Origin: an uncultured Collinsella sp.
Lineage (GTDB): Bacteria; Actinomycetota; Coriobacteriia; Coriobacteriales; Coriobacteriaceae
DNA: 33,303 bases
Assembly (NCBI GenBank): GCA_959027945.1
Contig: CAUFRO010000024.1
Coordinates: 1 to 33,303 of the forward strand
Reading direction: 5' to 3'
In this document: piece after piece, positions 10,001-14,812 of the stretch
How positions within the stretch are numbered: the stretch's first letter is position 1
How the letters are laid out: the number at the start of each line of letters is the position of its first letter
Notes under the pieces: generated by a model
The model's input: the letters and a program-made list of their open reading frames with translations, nothing else
Database searches by the model: none
Told to the model about the DNA's origin: nothing
Made by a program: the position numbers and the translations under genes

Positions 10001-11285
10001 CACCCCCAACACCATGACGTTTGCGAACAGCTACCAGCCGGGCGCGACCTCCTACCAGATCTCCGGCATCAAGGTGCTTGAGAATACCGATTCGGCCACC
10101 ATGCGGACGCCCGCCGATGGCGAGTTCACGTTCGCGCTGATTGACGCGGCCACCGGGCAGGAGATTGACCGGACCACGAACGCGGGTATCGCGTTTACCT
10201 TCAAGGCCATCTCGTACACTGCGACTGGTTCGCATACGTACCAGGTGAAGGAGGTTGCGGGCCAAGATGGCACCATCACTTACAGCGATGCGGTGTTGGA
10301 TGTGACGGTGAGCGTGACCGACGACGGCAGCGGCCAGCTGACCGCGACGGCGAACAAGACGGCCGCGGATCTGACCTTCACCAACATCTACACGCCGACG
10401 GCAACGACGGCGACGATTACCGGAACGAAGGCTCTGACCGGCCGCGACTTGGCCGAGGGTGAGTTCTCCTTCGACCTGAAGGACGCCGACGGTAACGTGG
10501 TGCAGACGGTGCAGAACGGCGCCGACGGCACGTTTGGCTTCGCGCCGCTGCAGCTGGACAAGGTGGGGACGTACGTCTACACCGTGTCCGAGCGGGCAGG
10601 GGCGACGGCGAACGGCGTCACCTACGACACGACGGTCTTTACCGCGACGGTGACGGTGACGGAGAATGCGGAGACGCACGCGCTGGAGGCGCAGGTTGCC
10701 TACAGCAAGGGCGGCAAGGCTGCGGATGCGGTGGCATTCAGCAACAGCTACGCGCCGGCCGCGACTGAGGTGAAGCTGGGGGCCTCCAAGGTGCTGAGCG
10801 GCGAAGACCTTAAGGAAGGGCAGTTCTCCTTCCAGCTGAAGGATGCCGACGGCAAGGTGCTGCAGACCGCCAAGAACGCGGCGGACGGCACGGTGGGCTT
10901 CGAGGCGATCTCGTACGACAAGCCCGGGACGTACGCCTACAGCATCTCCGAGGTGGACGACGGTCAGAAGAACGTGACGTACGACGCGGCCGAGCACCGG
11001 GTAACGGTGACGGTGACGGACGACGGTGCGGGCCATCTGGTGGCGACGGTAACCTATGACGGTGACGTGGCGCCGGTGTTCAAGAACACGTACACGCCGC
11101 CGACCACCCCGCCGGTCAACCCGCCGACGGAGCCGCCCACCAACCCACCGGTGTCGAAGGAGGAGAAGCCGGGTCTGCCGAACATGGGCGATACCAGCTT
11201 GTCGCCGATGGCCCTGGGTGGCATCGCGGGCGGCGCGGTGGTGCTGATCGCCGCAGGCGTGATTCTGCGGCGCCGGAACCGGTAA
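1008..11285 (+). CDS. Giant cell-wall-anchored adhesin/pilin-like protein with fibro-slime head and FctA-type repeats
   Basis: From ATG 1008 the protein has about 3,425 residues. Residues 1-38 form a signal peptide (RRR n-region, hydrophobic core, AEA/AA cleavage area). The head (about 40-360) carries MTFEFAGDDDVWVFIDD near residue 257 and TLKFFYLERG, hallmarks of fibro-slime/PA14-like domains. SpaA/Cna-B-like domains lie near 372-448 and 669-762 (YYLLKETRVPEGY, YFLKEVSAPKGF). Residues about 916-3363 hold roughly 18 repeats of the Spy0128/FctA isopeptide type, each with an early Lys strand, a Y-x-(I/V)-x-E Glu and a terminal F-(T/K)-N-(T/S)-Y Asn. Such domains self-crosslink by Lys-Asn isopeptide bonds. 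A Pro/Thr linker, LPNMGD at 3390-3395, a hydrophobic segment and RRRNR follow, so sortase anchoring is likely, although the motif has Met where Thr is usual. The start is uncertain: ATG 896 with the poly-G tract may be the real one. No sortase gene is present. The gene lies inside a 61-bp direct-repeat pair and ends at a good terminator. Confidence 0.85.
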   Translation: MSYGRRRGLRPVSPYAIVLALAVALTASFFLPLRAEAAISDHTVPTTSPSGTTINLFDYWVNPDDHLSVSGSGGVNAGHKFQFNDGKGDGPLNQWTGGTSPRPGIVNNTLSDGYPQLSEALGDESLRYLFDSSAQTGKTSHFGVTGLLKVQGGYYVYDSSENYAAYNADKNAFDIYGTWGIDKVGDSSHQGQFFPFDAADKVFKEENGQLVQTGIKADNTGDSRYNGGKPVNHHFGLSMSTRFVQPKGGLTNNNNDMTFEFAGDDDVWVFIDDVLVGDIGGIHNRASLSINFHTGDIKVNDNYNGTLKSKYQEAGKAGDTSWEGNTFADDTNHTLKFFYLERGATDSNMELKFNLVTVPESDIIKFDQDGKFVQSAEFALYKTDENFTDTTNDKNALLGSGTTDEAGHLTLTNDDDNGVINFDDLYNKNHGNKYYLLKETRVPEGYRSSLTATGGSMQLEYVPASAENGAGGVIINRGGMDADSVVWKTGAFAGAKETITAPVNVYKADDDLTKSDETVNLKSGILFAVVLKRDKSANADIKNQNNWYAVSGDPSTGMGYTLAEKPSKAGAIEAAKKDLHAFTLNTSGQYQVEIQNLPGDISKYYYLLSGDARKDAEYTVAIYHTTESSIANAKPENTVHVYSDGIADGTNFKRQFATRLLVTNIQNRLFVQKTDTEGKPVDGAKFALYTSRQVTTDANGKVVLKGEQTPYDTLTTGSVGNPVPLEGAGIFPNTSAGNRPLVNGTYFLKEVSAPKGFLLNDTLTKVIVDDYGVHADAGTDDDGVSTFVGPGALMKSLGQFGAEGDIDNTLTWIKGQRQTSDGTLDGNDNLSWNNDAKGGEDEVHLKYGANGRVYQYGPTEEGKPYRLETETGWIRMGITQDVPGDTNAKGARANLDDMNLNALFTGATCVRVANEREASLEVTKKVALPDGLTGNKDAEFTFKFTVPTTAGKTYKAAVFENAGTASEKQVGKMFDLENGREQTITADQTIRVYGLAEGDQYAVQELTDTDKMPAGFTLTKREQGGNALSGEDDSISGTIAKQNANGTLAEANKLVFTNTYSVKPPVTLTNAFWAQKVLRGRDWKDGDSFKIYLRADKGTPMPASAKDAPVSGMKQVVKTVKNGDKFDFGNIEYAKPGTYTYLIAEATPSQNDASWLPGFGYSSASYRVTVTVKDSGDGTLSQPAVKMEQTYTDDGVSHEDSPIEVADKIAKITNAYNTDEETISFNVQKTYADQSGANPLVKDKFTFQLEALGGMKNDAVPSGAIDFGKLATSYSVGASKVPMPKGCTSTTTTAKNDDDGIAAFPQITYTMESENLTYVYKVTEVKDSDTSTSSGIGYDDTVYYVLVKNQQVDNESGTGKCLSSTATYWKADGTQLTDTGGYIPFKNTYTVTQTTSAPVTVQKTLAGRAWETSDAFDFTLTPADDATRDAVKNKVVTQRKATDSDETGDLTTKVEIAGAGDATRSATFGVGDLVFTKSGTYTFNVNETKPTDADKTGIAYDGHTSTVTYTVTDIENGKHTGKLTASVAYDNKQATTDADRQVTDAAAFTNIYAASGTYAGIDVTKTLVGTPLKNGMFPFTIEAMTYNGTTAPEPADTDKSFKNTVGKDDGDDTQTATMSGKLKMNFTQLSYNKVYVYKVSEAHGANAGGYTYDTEYPGDAYVLIAVKPNPDNKGQLYTETTIAKGPGVTALVGGGGNVDALTAEAIKGLDTTTNYVKTVSSRNAKPATPTVPFKNSYKSDASDELTPQVTKKISGVESTEKAFSFTLTATEETQQKIAAGDLGVSDDLAGDAHAESKATKDKIIKDKGQTVDFSNMTFNKAGEYTFTLTEVHNADDDPAADGVQNAGWTMDASAYTATVTVEDVDAKLTVTGVTVKKDGDAEAKPIKAEVKDGKVNLATFTNSYAAKGSVTLAAKKRFTGGALAGNDFSFALYKGDKAEGTPIETVTNDEKGNITFQPINYTEAGDYEYTIKEVTGNDQTIVYDGQKVKVKVSVTDNKNGTLDATVTYGGDKAVPTFTNVKPTTDVTVEATKVLAGKALTDGAFAFGLYQGDTSTGNPVKIVQNDKEGKINLALTGLTIGEYDYKLKEENVGADPTITYDTKAVKVHVSVKAEGDKAKATVTYDGKNDAPTFTNKYQPAETSVALTAKKAYVKPDNTPATLKGGEFTFDLYEGDLTAEQLKGKQPIRSAKNSEDGTVTFPAIDYTKAGEYKYTVAEQEGDLSHVTYDATVHHAVVKVMDNAGKLDAAVTYDGDKANAPTFTNTYTAKGSVELTATKIVAVAPGFTHDTKLKGGEYTFELKDADGKVLGTTTNKADGTVKFTRKFTLSNLGGAASKDFTYTIAEKPGTEPGMVYDTHALIYKVTVADDGTGSLTATPQVTSGDKTFTNTYHPKETSVTLKATKRFTGGELAGGDFTFQLLDKDGNVIQTVQNDKDGKVAFQAISYDTPGDHDYTIKEVAGNDPTVVYDTKDVKVHIKVSDEKGELKATATYDGEADVPTFTNSKPTTDVTVEATKILTGKDLTADAFTFGLYDQAGNEVAKGTNDRGGKVELAVKNLNLGEYDYTLKEEKAGQTVDGVAYDAKKVKVHVKVEQNQGDNNKTKVTVTYDGAATAPTFNNTYDAKGSVILTATKTIKVADGFDHTTKPADGEFTFDLKDAAGNVLDTAKNDANGKVSFTREFQLSDLDGAASKDFTYTIVEQPGAEPGMVYDSHPLTYTVTVTDGGNGALNAKAIVTSASGSDTFTNTYQPAATGLALGAQKSYVKKDDNTPIVPKCGEFTFDVYEGNLTAEQLAGAKPVRTATNGADGSVNFDAFSYAKPGTHEYTIVERKGDLAYVTYDAAVHHAVVTVADNAGTLQASVAYDGTNVTKPSFTNTYEAQATDSGAIALTKSVDVHDGSYQLKAGDFAFELVGSDGSVIQTQKNDAHGKVAFDKLTFDHAGTFTYTVREVQPTGDAPGVPGVTYTGKTYTLTYVVKDNNDGKLAVESSTAKPSKGTENGVTPNTMTFANSYQPGATSYQISGIKVLENTDSATMRTPADGEFTFALIDAATGQEIDRTTNAGIAFTFKAISYTATGSHTYQVKEVAGQDGTITYSDAVLDVTVSVTDDGSGQLTATANKTAADLTFTNIYTPTATTATITGTKALTGRDLAEGEFSFDLKDADGNVVQTVQNGADGTFGFAPLQLDKVGTYVYTVSERAGATANGVTYDTTVFTATVTVTENAETHALEAQVAYSKGGKAADAVAFSNSYAPAATEVKLGASKVLSGEDLKEGQFSFQLKDADGKVLQTAKNAADGTVGFEAISYDKPGTYAYSISEVDDGQKNVTYDAAEHRVTVTVTDDGAGHLVATVTYDGDVAPVFKNTYTPPTTPPVNPPTEPPTNPPVSKEEKPGLPNMGDTSLSPMALGGIAGGAVVLIAAGVILRRRNR
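3751..11098 (+). repeat. Array of about 18 FctA/Spy0128-like repeat domains
   Basis: Repeat starts by eye are 3751, 4202, 4670, 5197, 5688, 6251, 6735, 7083, 7434, 7814, 8192, 8529, 8880, 9264, 9657, 10053, 10410 and 10770. The first six are longer (about 440-560 bp) and divergent; the last twelve are about 340-400 bp and more alike. Each closes with a strand of the type TFTNTY and the next begins with V-x-L/V-x-A-x-K. Boundaries are approximate to a few codons. Confidence 0.8.
6735..9656 (+). repeat. Higher-order duplication: four-domain block repeated with the last two domains swapped
   Basis: The block 6735-8191 has domains a (KRFTGGALAG), b (VTVEATKVLAGKAL), c (KAYVKPDNTP, then DLTAEQL) and d (TATKIVAVAPGF, then GAASKDFTYTI). 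The block 8192-9656 has a' (KRFTGGELAG), b' (VTVEATKILTGKDL), d' (TATKTIKVADGF, then GAASKDFTYTI) and c' (KSYVKKDDNTP, then NLTAEQL). The order is therefore a-b-c-d followed by a-b-d-c, which implies multi-domain duplication plus later exchange or independent domain shuffling. Confidence 0.75.
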
Positions 11286-11314
11286 CTGCGGCGGCCGAGA
11301 AGGGCTTTGATTGA

Positions 11315-11351
11315 GGGCGGGTGGTCGCAGGGCGCGGCCACCCGCCCTTTT
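11315..11351 (+). terminator. Rho-independent terminator of the adhesin gene
   Basis: Stem gggcgggtgg (11315-11324) pairs with ccacccgccc (11338-11347), extended by a wobble pair, and is followed by four T. It begins 30 bases after the adhesin stop codon. Confidence 0.85.
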
Positions 11352-11366
11352 CGGTGAAAGGCTATG

Positions 11367-11519
11367 TTAGCCCGCCGTTTGCACGTCCGGCTCCGGATGG
11401 AACTCGTACTCCGGCTCCATCATCTTCTTCCAGGTCTTCCTGTAGCGCCCGTCCTCGAGCTGCTCGCGCATGAGCGGCGTCCTGTTCCCGTCGCGCCTAC
11501 CTCCAAGGCATCCGCTTCC
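11367..11519 (-). pseudogene. Possible 3' remnant of an unidentified minus-strand gene
   Basis: Read on the minus strand, this stretch is open from the edge of the right direct repeat to a TAA at 11367-11369. It encodes RTPLMREQLEDGRYRKTWKK, then MMEPEYEFHPEP and DVQTAG. The composition (many K/R/E/Y/M, no low-complexity run) looks like genuine protein, but I do not recognise the family. The sensible part ends where the 61-bp repeat begins (11487), and the frame closes at a TGA inside the repeat, so the gene appears cut off by the recombination that made the repeat. Its place beside the repeat would fit an integrase or cargo gene remnant, but no catalytic motif is visible. Confidence 0.35.
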
Positions 11520-11547
11520 TCATCGCCCTGCTCCACACGCTCTAGAA
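11487..11547 (+). repeat. 61-bp direct repeat, right copy
   Basis: Identical to 650-710, the 3' end of the M20 gene with its stop codon, but with no M20 coding sequence upstream. The ancestral junction was probably M20 stop codon followed directly by 11548 and the prfA upstream region. Confidence 0.9.
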
Positions 11548-11548
11548 G

Positions 11549-11644
11549 CCCGGAAAAGCTGCACGAAGCAGCCATCTGGACCCGGAAAAGCTGCAAATCT
11601 AGGCCAAATACACCCGGAAAAGCTGCAAACCGCAGGTGAAGGAG
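11549..11644 (+). repeat. Three 15-bp repeats at exact 32-bp spacing
   Basis: The sequence cccggaaaagctgca occurs at 11549-11563, 11581-11595 and 11613-11627, each followed by 17 bases of unrelated sequence. The period is exactly 32 bp, about three helical turns, so the sites face the same side of the DNA. The array starts two bases after the right 61-bp repeat. It could be a set of protein-binding sites or a remnant of a genome repeat family. The repeat unit is too short for a CRISPR. Confidence 0.75.
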
Positions 11645-11847
11645 TTACATTCCGTGCGGGTTATATGCAGGTATGCCTGCGCACGCTATCATGTATGGGT
11701 TAGACCGCAACTATGTACCCCATACGCGAAGGGATGCGCATGTATCTGAAGATCGACATGTTCTAGCTGGGCTTACCCCCGCAGTGGCGCCGCGCGCCCC
11801 ATCAACTCTGCCGATTTTCACCTTCACGCACATAAAGGAGTCCCGCC
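11645..11847 (+). other. Upstream region of prfA without a recognisable gene
   Basis: No convincing coding sequence was seen. A small hairpin (gcaggtatgcctgc, about 11666-11679) precedes a -10-like TATCAT near 11687-11692, but no good -35 goes with it. The prfA Shine-Dalgarno (aaaggag) lies at 11834-11840. Confidence 0.4.
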
Positions 11848-12915
11848 ATGCGCGACAAGCTCGAAAAGATTATTAAGGCCTACGAGGAGCTCGAGAAGAA
11901 GCTCTCCGACCCGGCCGTCGCCTCCGACATCAAGGAGTTCACGCGTCTCAACAAGGAGTACGCACACCAGTCCGACCTCATCGCCGCCTCGCGCGAGTAC
12001 ATCGGCGCGCTCGATGACATCGAGGCCGCCAAGGAGATGCTCCGCGACACCAGCGATGCGGACGAGAAGGAGATGCTCCAGATGGACATCTCCGAGAACG
12101 AGGAAAAGCTCCCACAGCTCGAGGAAGACATCAAGTACATGCTCATCCCGAGCGACCCCAACGACGACAAGAACACCATCGTCGAGATCCGCTCCGCCGC
12201 CGGTGGCGACGAGGCCGCCATCTTTGCCGGCGATCTGTACAAGATGTACCAGCGCTTCTGCGAGTCGCGTGGTTGGAAGACCACGGTGCTCGATTCCAGC
12301 CCCAGCGAGGCTGGCGGCTTTAAGTCCATCGAGTTCAAGGTCGAGGGCGACCGCGTCTACTCCGTCATGAAGTACGAGTCCGGCGTGCACCGCGTCCAGC
12401 GTGTCCCCAAGACCGAGTCCCAGGGCCGTATCCAGACTTCCACGGCTACCGTCGCCGTGCTTCCCGAGGCCGAGGAGATCGACGTCCAGATTAACCAGTC
12501 CGATCTGCGCATCGACACCTACTGTGCTTCCGGCCCTGGCGGTCAGTGCGTTAACACTACCTACTCCGCCGTGCGCATTACCCACCTGCCCACCAACACC
12601 GTGGTGCAGTCGCAGGAGCAGCGCTCCCAGATTCAGAACCGCGAGGTCTGCATGCAGATGCTGCGCGCCCGTCTGTACGAGATGGAGCTCGAGAAGCAGC
12701 AGGCCGAGCTCGGTGCCGAGCGTCAGAGCCAGATCGGCCACGGCAACCGTTCCGAGAAGATCCGTACCTACAACCAGCCCCAGGACCGTGTGACCGATCA
12801 CCGCATCGGCTTCAACTCCACCTACAACGGCGTGCTTCTGGGCGACCAGCTCGGCACCGTCATCGAGGCCCTCGCCGCCGCCGAGCGAGCCGAGAAGCTG
12901 GCACAGGCTGTGTAG
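11848..12915 (+). CDS. prfA: Peptide chain release factor 1
   Basis: RF1 recognises UAA and UAG in the ribosomal A site and triggers release of the finished peptide. The 355-residue length is normal. The GGQ catalytic motif is at residues 231-233 (GPGGQCVNTT), with Cys where His is common. The stop-codon-reading tripeptide is P187-K188-T189 in RVQRVPKTESQGR, matching the P-x-T of RF1 rather than the SPF of RF2. The N-terminal part is the long helical domain 1 with many acidic residues. ATG 11848 has a strong Shine-Dalgarno (aaaggag, 7-base spacer). PrmC, which methylates the Gln of GGQ, is encoded next at 13548, a common pairing, but here the two are separated by over 600 bp of structured non-coding DNA. 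Confidence 0.97.
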   Translation: MRDKLEKIIKAYEELEKKLSDPAVASDIKEFTRLNKEYAHQSDLIAASREYIGALDDIEAAKEMLRDTSDADEKEMLQMDISENEEKLPQLEEDIKYMLIPSDPNDDKNTIVEIRSAAGGDEAAIFAGDLYKMYQRFCESRGWKTTVLDSSPSEAGGFKSIEFKVEGDRVYSVMKYESGVHRVQRVPKTESQGRIQTSTATVAVLPEAEEIDVQINQSDLRIDTYCASGPGGQCVNTTYSAVRITHLPTNTVVQSQEQRSQIQNREVCMQMLRARLYEMELEKQQAELGAERQSQIGHGNRSEKIRTYNQPQDRVTDHRIGFNSTYNGVLLGDQLGTVIEALAAAERAEKLAQAV

Positions 12916-12917
12916 GT

Positions 12918-13127
12918 TCCGCCGTTCTACCGAACGGCGGACCAGCCGACGCTGCGCGGGCCGCATTTGGACAATCTGACGTTCAACTTCAAGGGCGCGA
13001 CCAGAAGGTCAGCGCCCTTTCGTTTCACGTCACCTTGTCTCAAATGCGACCCGCTCGCTGTCCGTCCTCTACCTGCGGCGCTGCCTTGCTCCGGATGCGG
13101 TATGCTCAACCTGCGGCGCCTTAGAGG
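12918..13127 (+). ncRNA. Structured intergenic element, copy A (covaries with copy B at 28502)
   Basis: It starts 3 bases after the prfA stop. Helix P1 is a perfect 10-bp hairpin with loop TACC (12918-12941). P2 pairs 12957-12973 with 13036-13053, with one bulged A on the 3' side. P2b pairs tgacgt (12977-12982) with acgtca (13027-13032). P3 is a 12-bp hairpin with one bulged A (12991-13019). P4 pairs cctcta (13066-13071) with tagagg (13122-13127). Single-stranded ttcaacttc (12982-12990) and tcgtttca (13020-13027) are shared with copy B. Copy B keeps each helix with different bases, which supports a conserved fold. It lacks a T-tract after P1, so it is not a plain terminator. Function and strand are unproven; it may be an RNA, a non-autonomous mobile element, or both. 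Confidence 0.65.
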
Positions 13128-13155
13128 TAGTCATTGGGGACGTTCTTAAATGACT
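13127..13155 (+). repeat. REP-like unit (GTAG plus hairpin), copy A
   Basis: GTAG at 13127-13130 leads into a hairpin whose arms are agtcatt (13129-13135) and aatgact (13149-13155), enclosing ggggacgttctta. The same unit with one T-to-C change is at 28685-28713, again just after the structured element. A GTAG foot and GGGGACGTTC core resemble REP sequences mobilised by RAYT (Y1-type) transposases; no such transposase gene is in the window. Confidence 0.6.
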
Positions 13156-13472
13156 AGGTTGGGCACATTGCTTTGAGATGTTATTCAATCGGCTTTGATG
13201 GCCATGAAGTCGGCTACCTGCTCAAAGAAATTAGCGGCATTCATCTGCTATTGAAAATAATGCTCGAAAAATCGTTCAAGAAGTCGCGGGGCGATTTTTG
13301 ATGCGTCGCGCGTCAAGTGATTTGGCAAGTTCTTGGTTAGATATTGGTTAGTTTTGGGGCAACCTTGCCAAAAGCTTGACGAATGCAAATCTAGACGTCG
13401 GCGAATGAACACTTTGAGCGAGCTCGGTGCAAAAATCTGGGCTGATTCTCGATAATCGCCTTCAATCGTCCC
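13156..13472 (+). other. AT-richer intergenic stretch with two long inverted repeats
   Basis: This stretch is visibly richer in A/T than its surroundings and has no recognised gene. One hairpin pairs aaaaatcg (13267-13274) with cgattttt (13292-13299). A second pairs cgtcaag (13311-13317) plus tttggcaag (13321-13329) with cttgccaaa (13364-13372) plus cttgacg (13375-13381), a 16-bp stem with a small internal loop; its loop holds two copies of ttggttag. A 42-codon frame from TTG 13173 to TGA 13301 (starting MRCYSIGFDGHEVGY) looks protein-like but has no Shine-Dalgarno. A minus-strand frame of 87 codons covers 13248-13511 without recognisable motifs. I support neither as a gene. Confidence 0.4.
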
Positions 13473-13499
13473 TTGCCAAGCGCTGGCCTCGCGTACAAT
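13473..13499 (+). promoter_or_regulatory. Candidate promoter of prmC
   Basis: A -35-like TTGCCA (13473-13478) and a -10-like TACAAT (13494-13499) each match five of six consensus bases, but the spacer is only 15 bp. Transcription would start near 13506, about 42 bases before prmC. Confidence 0.45.
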
Positions 13500-13547
13500 C
13501 TGCTCCGACATTCGCGCGCCGTCCGGCGCTTAAGAGGGGAGGGCCCC

Positions 13548-14798
13548 ATGGCAAACGAGATTTGGACCATCAAGCGTTGTCTCGAGTGGACCAAGGAGTA
13601 CCTGGCCGAGCGCGGCGAGGAGCACCCCCGTCTTTCTGCCGAGTGGCTGCTGTGCGCCGCCACGGGCCTGGCGCGCATTGACCTATATATGCGCATGGAC
13701 GAGACGCTTAACGCGGCTCAGCTCGAGACCATGCACGCGGCCGTTGTTCGTCGCGCTAAAGGTGAACCGCTGCAGTACATCACCGGCAGCACGCAGTTTC
13801 GCATGATCGACGTCACGTGCGCCCCCGGCGTGCTCATTCCGCGTCCCGAGACCGAGATGCTCGTCGAGGAAGTCCTCAATTATCTGGATGCCGAGGTGCT
13901 GAGCCCCGAGGCTGCCGCCCGTCAGCGCGTTGAGCTGCCCTGGAACGATGAGGTTGAGGAGGCACGCAAGGCCGAGGCCGCGCTGGCAGACGAACGCGCG
14001 ACCGCCGAGCGCCGTGCCGCTAACCTGACGGCCGCCGACGAGGCGGCGCTGGGCGGCGATGTGCTGGGCAGCCGTGCCTATGCCGAGGAGCTGGCCGACC
14101 GCGAGGCCGAGGAAGCCGCCGCGCAGGCAGCAGAAGCCGAAGCCGCGGAAGCCGCCGAGCCCGAGCTCGACGAATACGGCATCGCCATCGAGGGTGCCGA
14201 CCAGGAGACGGCTTCAGCTCAGGATGCCGCTTCGCCTGCCCCAGCCGAGCCCCGCATCGCCCGCGTTCTCGAGGTCGGCTGCGGCACGGGCTGCATTTCG
14301 CTCTCCCTTGCCTGGGAGCGCCGCGGCCACATTACCTGCACCGCCACCGATATCGAGCCGCGCGCTATCGATTTGGCCACCAAAAACCGCGATGCGCTTG
14401 GCCTCACGTCCGACGAGGTCGCCTTTAGTCTCACCAACCTGGTGAGTTCTATTCCCCGCGAAGAGTGGGGCACCTTCGACGTGCTTGTCTCCAACCCACC
14501 TTACATCCCGACCGGCGTCATGCGCTCGCTGCCGCACGAGGTCAAGGATTTTGAGCCCGACCTGGCGCTCGAGGGCGGCGCCGACGGCCTCGATATCTTC
14601 CGCCGCCTGCTCAATGCGGCGCCTTACATGCTGCGCGCCGGCGGCCTGTTTGCCTGCGAGCTCTACGAGGGTGCCCTCGATGCCGCGGCCGAGCTCTGTC
14701 GCCAGGCAGGCCTTTCGGACGTGCGTACCGTCCATGACCTCACCGATCGCCCCCGCATCGTCCGAGCCATCGTCACCGAGCCCAAACAGCGCCAGTAA
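13548..14798 (+). CDS. prmC: Release factor glutamine methyltransferase with a large internal insertion
   Basis: PrmC methylates the Gln of the GGQ motif in release factors using S-adenosylmethionine. The N-terminal helical domain runs from MANEIWTIKRCLEW to the family signature IPRPETEMLVE (PRPETE at 98-103). The SAM-binding motif LEVGCGTGC is at 241-249, and the catalytic NPPY, which binds the substrate Gln, is at 316-319. Between hinge and motif I sit about 120 extra residues (about 114-237), rich in Ala and Glu and probably helical or coiled coil. This takes the protein to 416 residues against about 280-290 usually. The insertion is in frame and uses codons like the rest of the gene. ATG 13548 follows gaggggaggg, a strong Shine-Dalgarno; an upstream in-frame extension to 13473 would overlap the promoter and is not used. 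Confidence 0.95.
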   Translation: MANEIWTIKRCLEWTKEYLAERGEEHPRLSAEWLLCAATGLARIDLYMRMDETLNAAQLETMHAAVVRRAKGEPLQYITGSTQFRMIDVTCAPGVLIPRPETEMLVEEVLNYLDAEVLSPEAAARQRVELPWNDEVEEARKAEAALADERATAERRAANLTAADEAALGGDVLGSRAYAEELADREAEEAAAQAAEAEAAEAAEPELDEYGIAIEGADQETASAQDAASPAPAEPRIARVLEVGCGTGCISLSLAWERRGHITCTATDIEPRAIDLATKNRDALGLTSDEVAFSLTNLVSSIPREEWGTFDVLVSNPPYIPTGVMRSLPHEVKDFEPDLALEGGADGLDIFRRLLNAAPYMLRAGGLFACELYEGALDAAAELCRQAGLSDVRTVHDLTDRPRIVRAIVTEPKQRQ

Positions 14799-14812
14799 TA
14801 TTTATTAACTGG

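Noticed and set aside
11549..11644. CRISPR array
   Set aside because: The repeat unit is 15 bp with 17-bp spacers and three copies; this is too short for a CRISPR repeat, and no cas gene is present.
12918..12941. Ordinary Rho-independent terminator of prfA
   Set aside because: The hairpin has no T-tract, and it is one helix of a larger fold whose second copy occurs after another gene.
13173..13301. Small gene of 42 codons (MRCYSIGFDGHEVGY...)
   Set aside because: It looks protein-like but has no Shine-Dalgarno, a TTG start and no known family, and it overlaps an inverted repeat.
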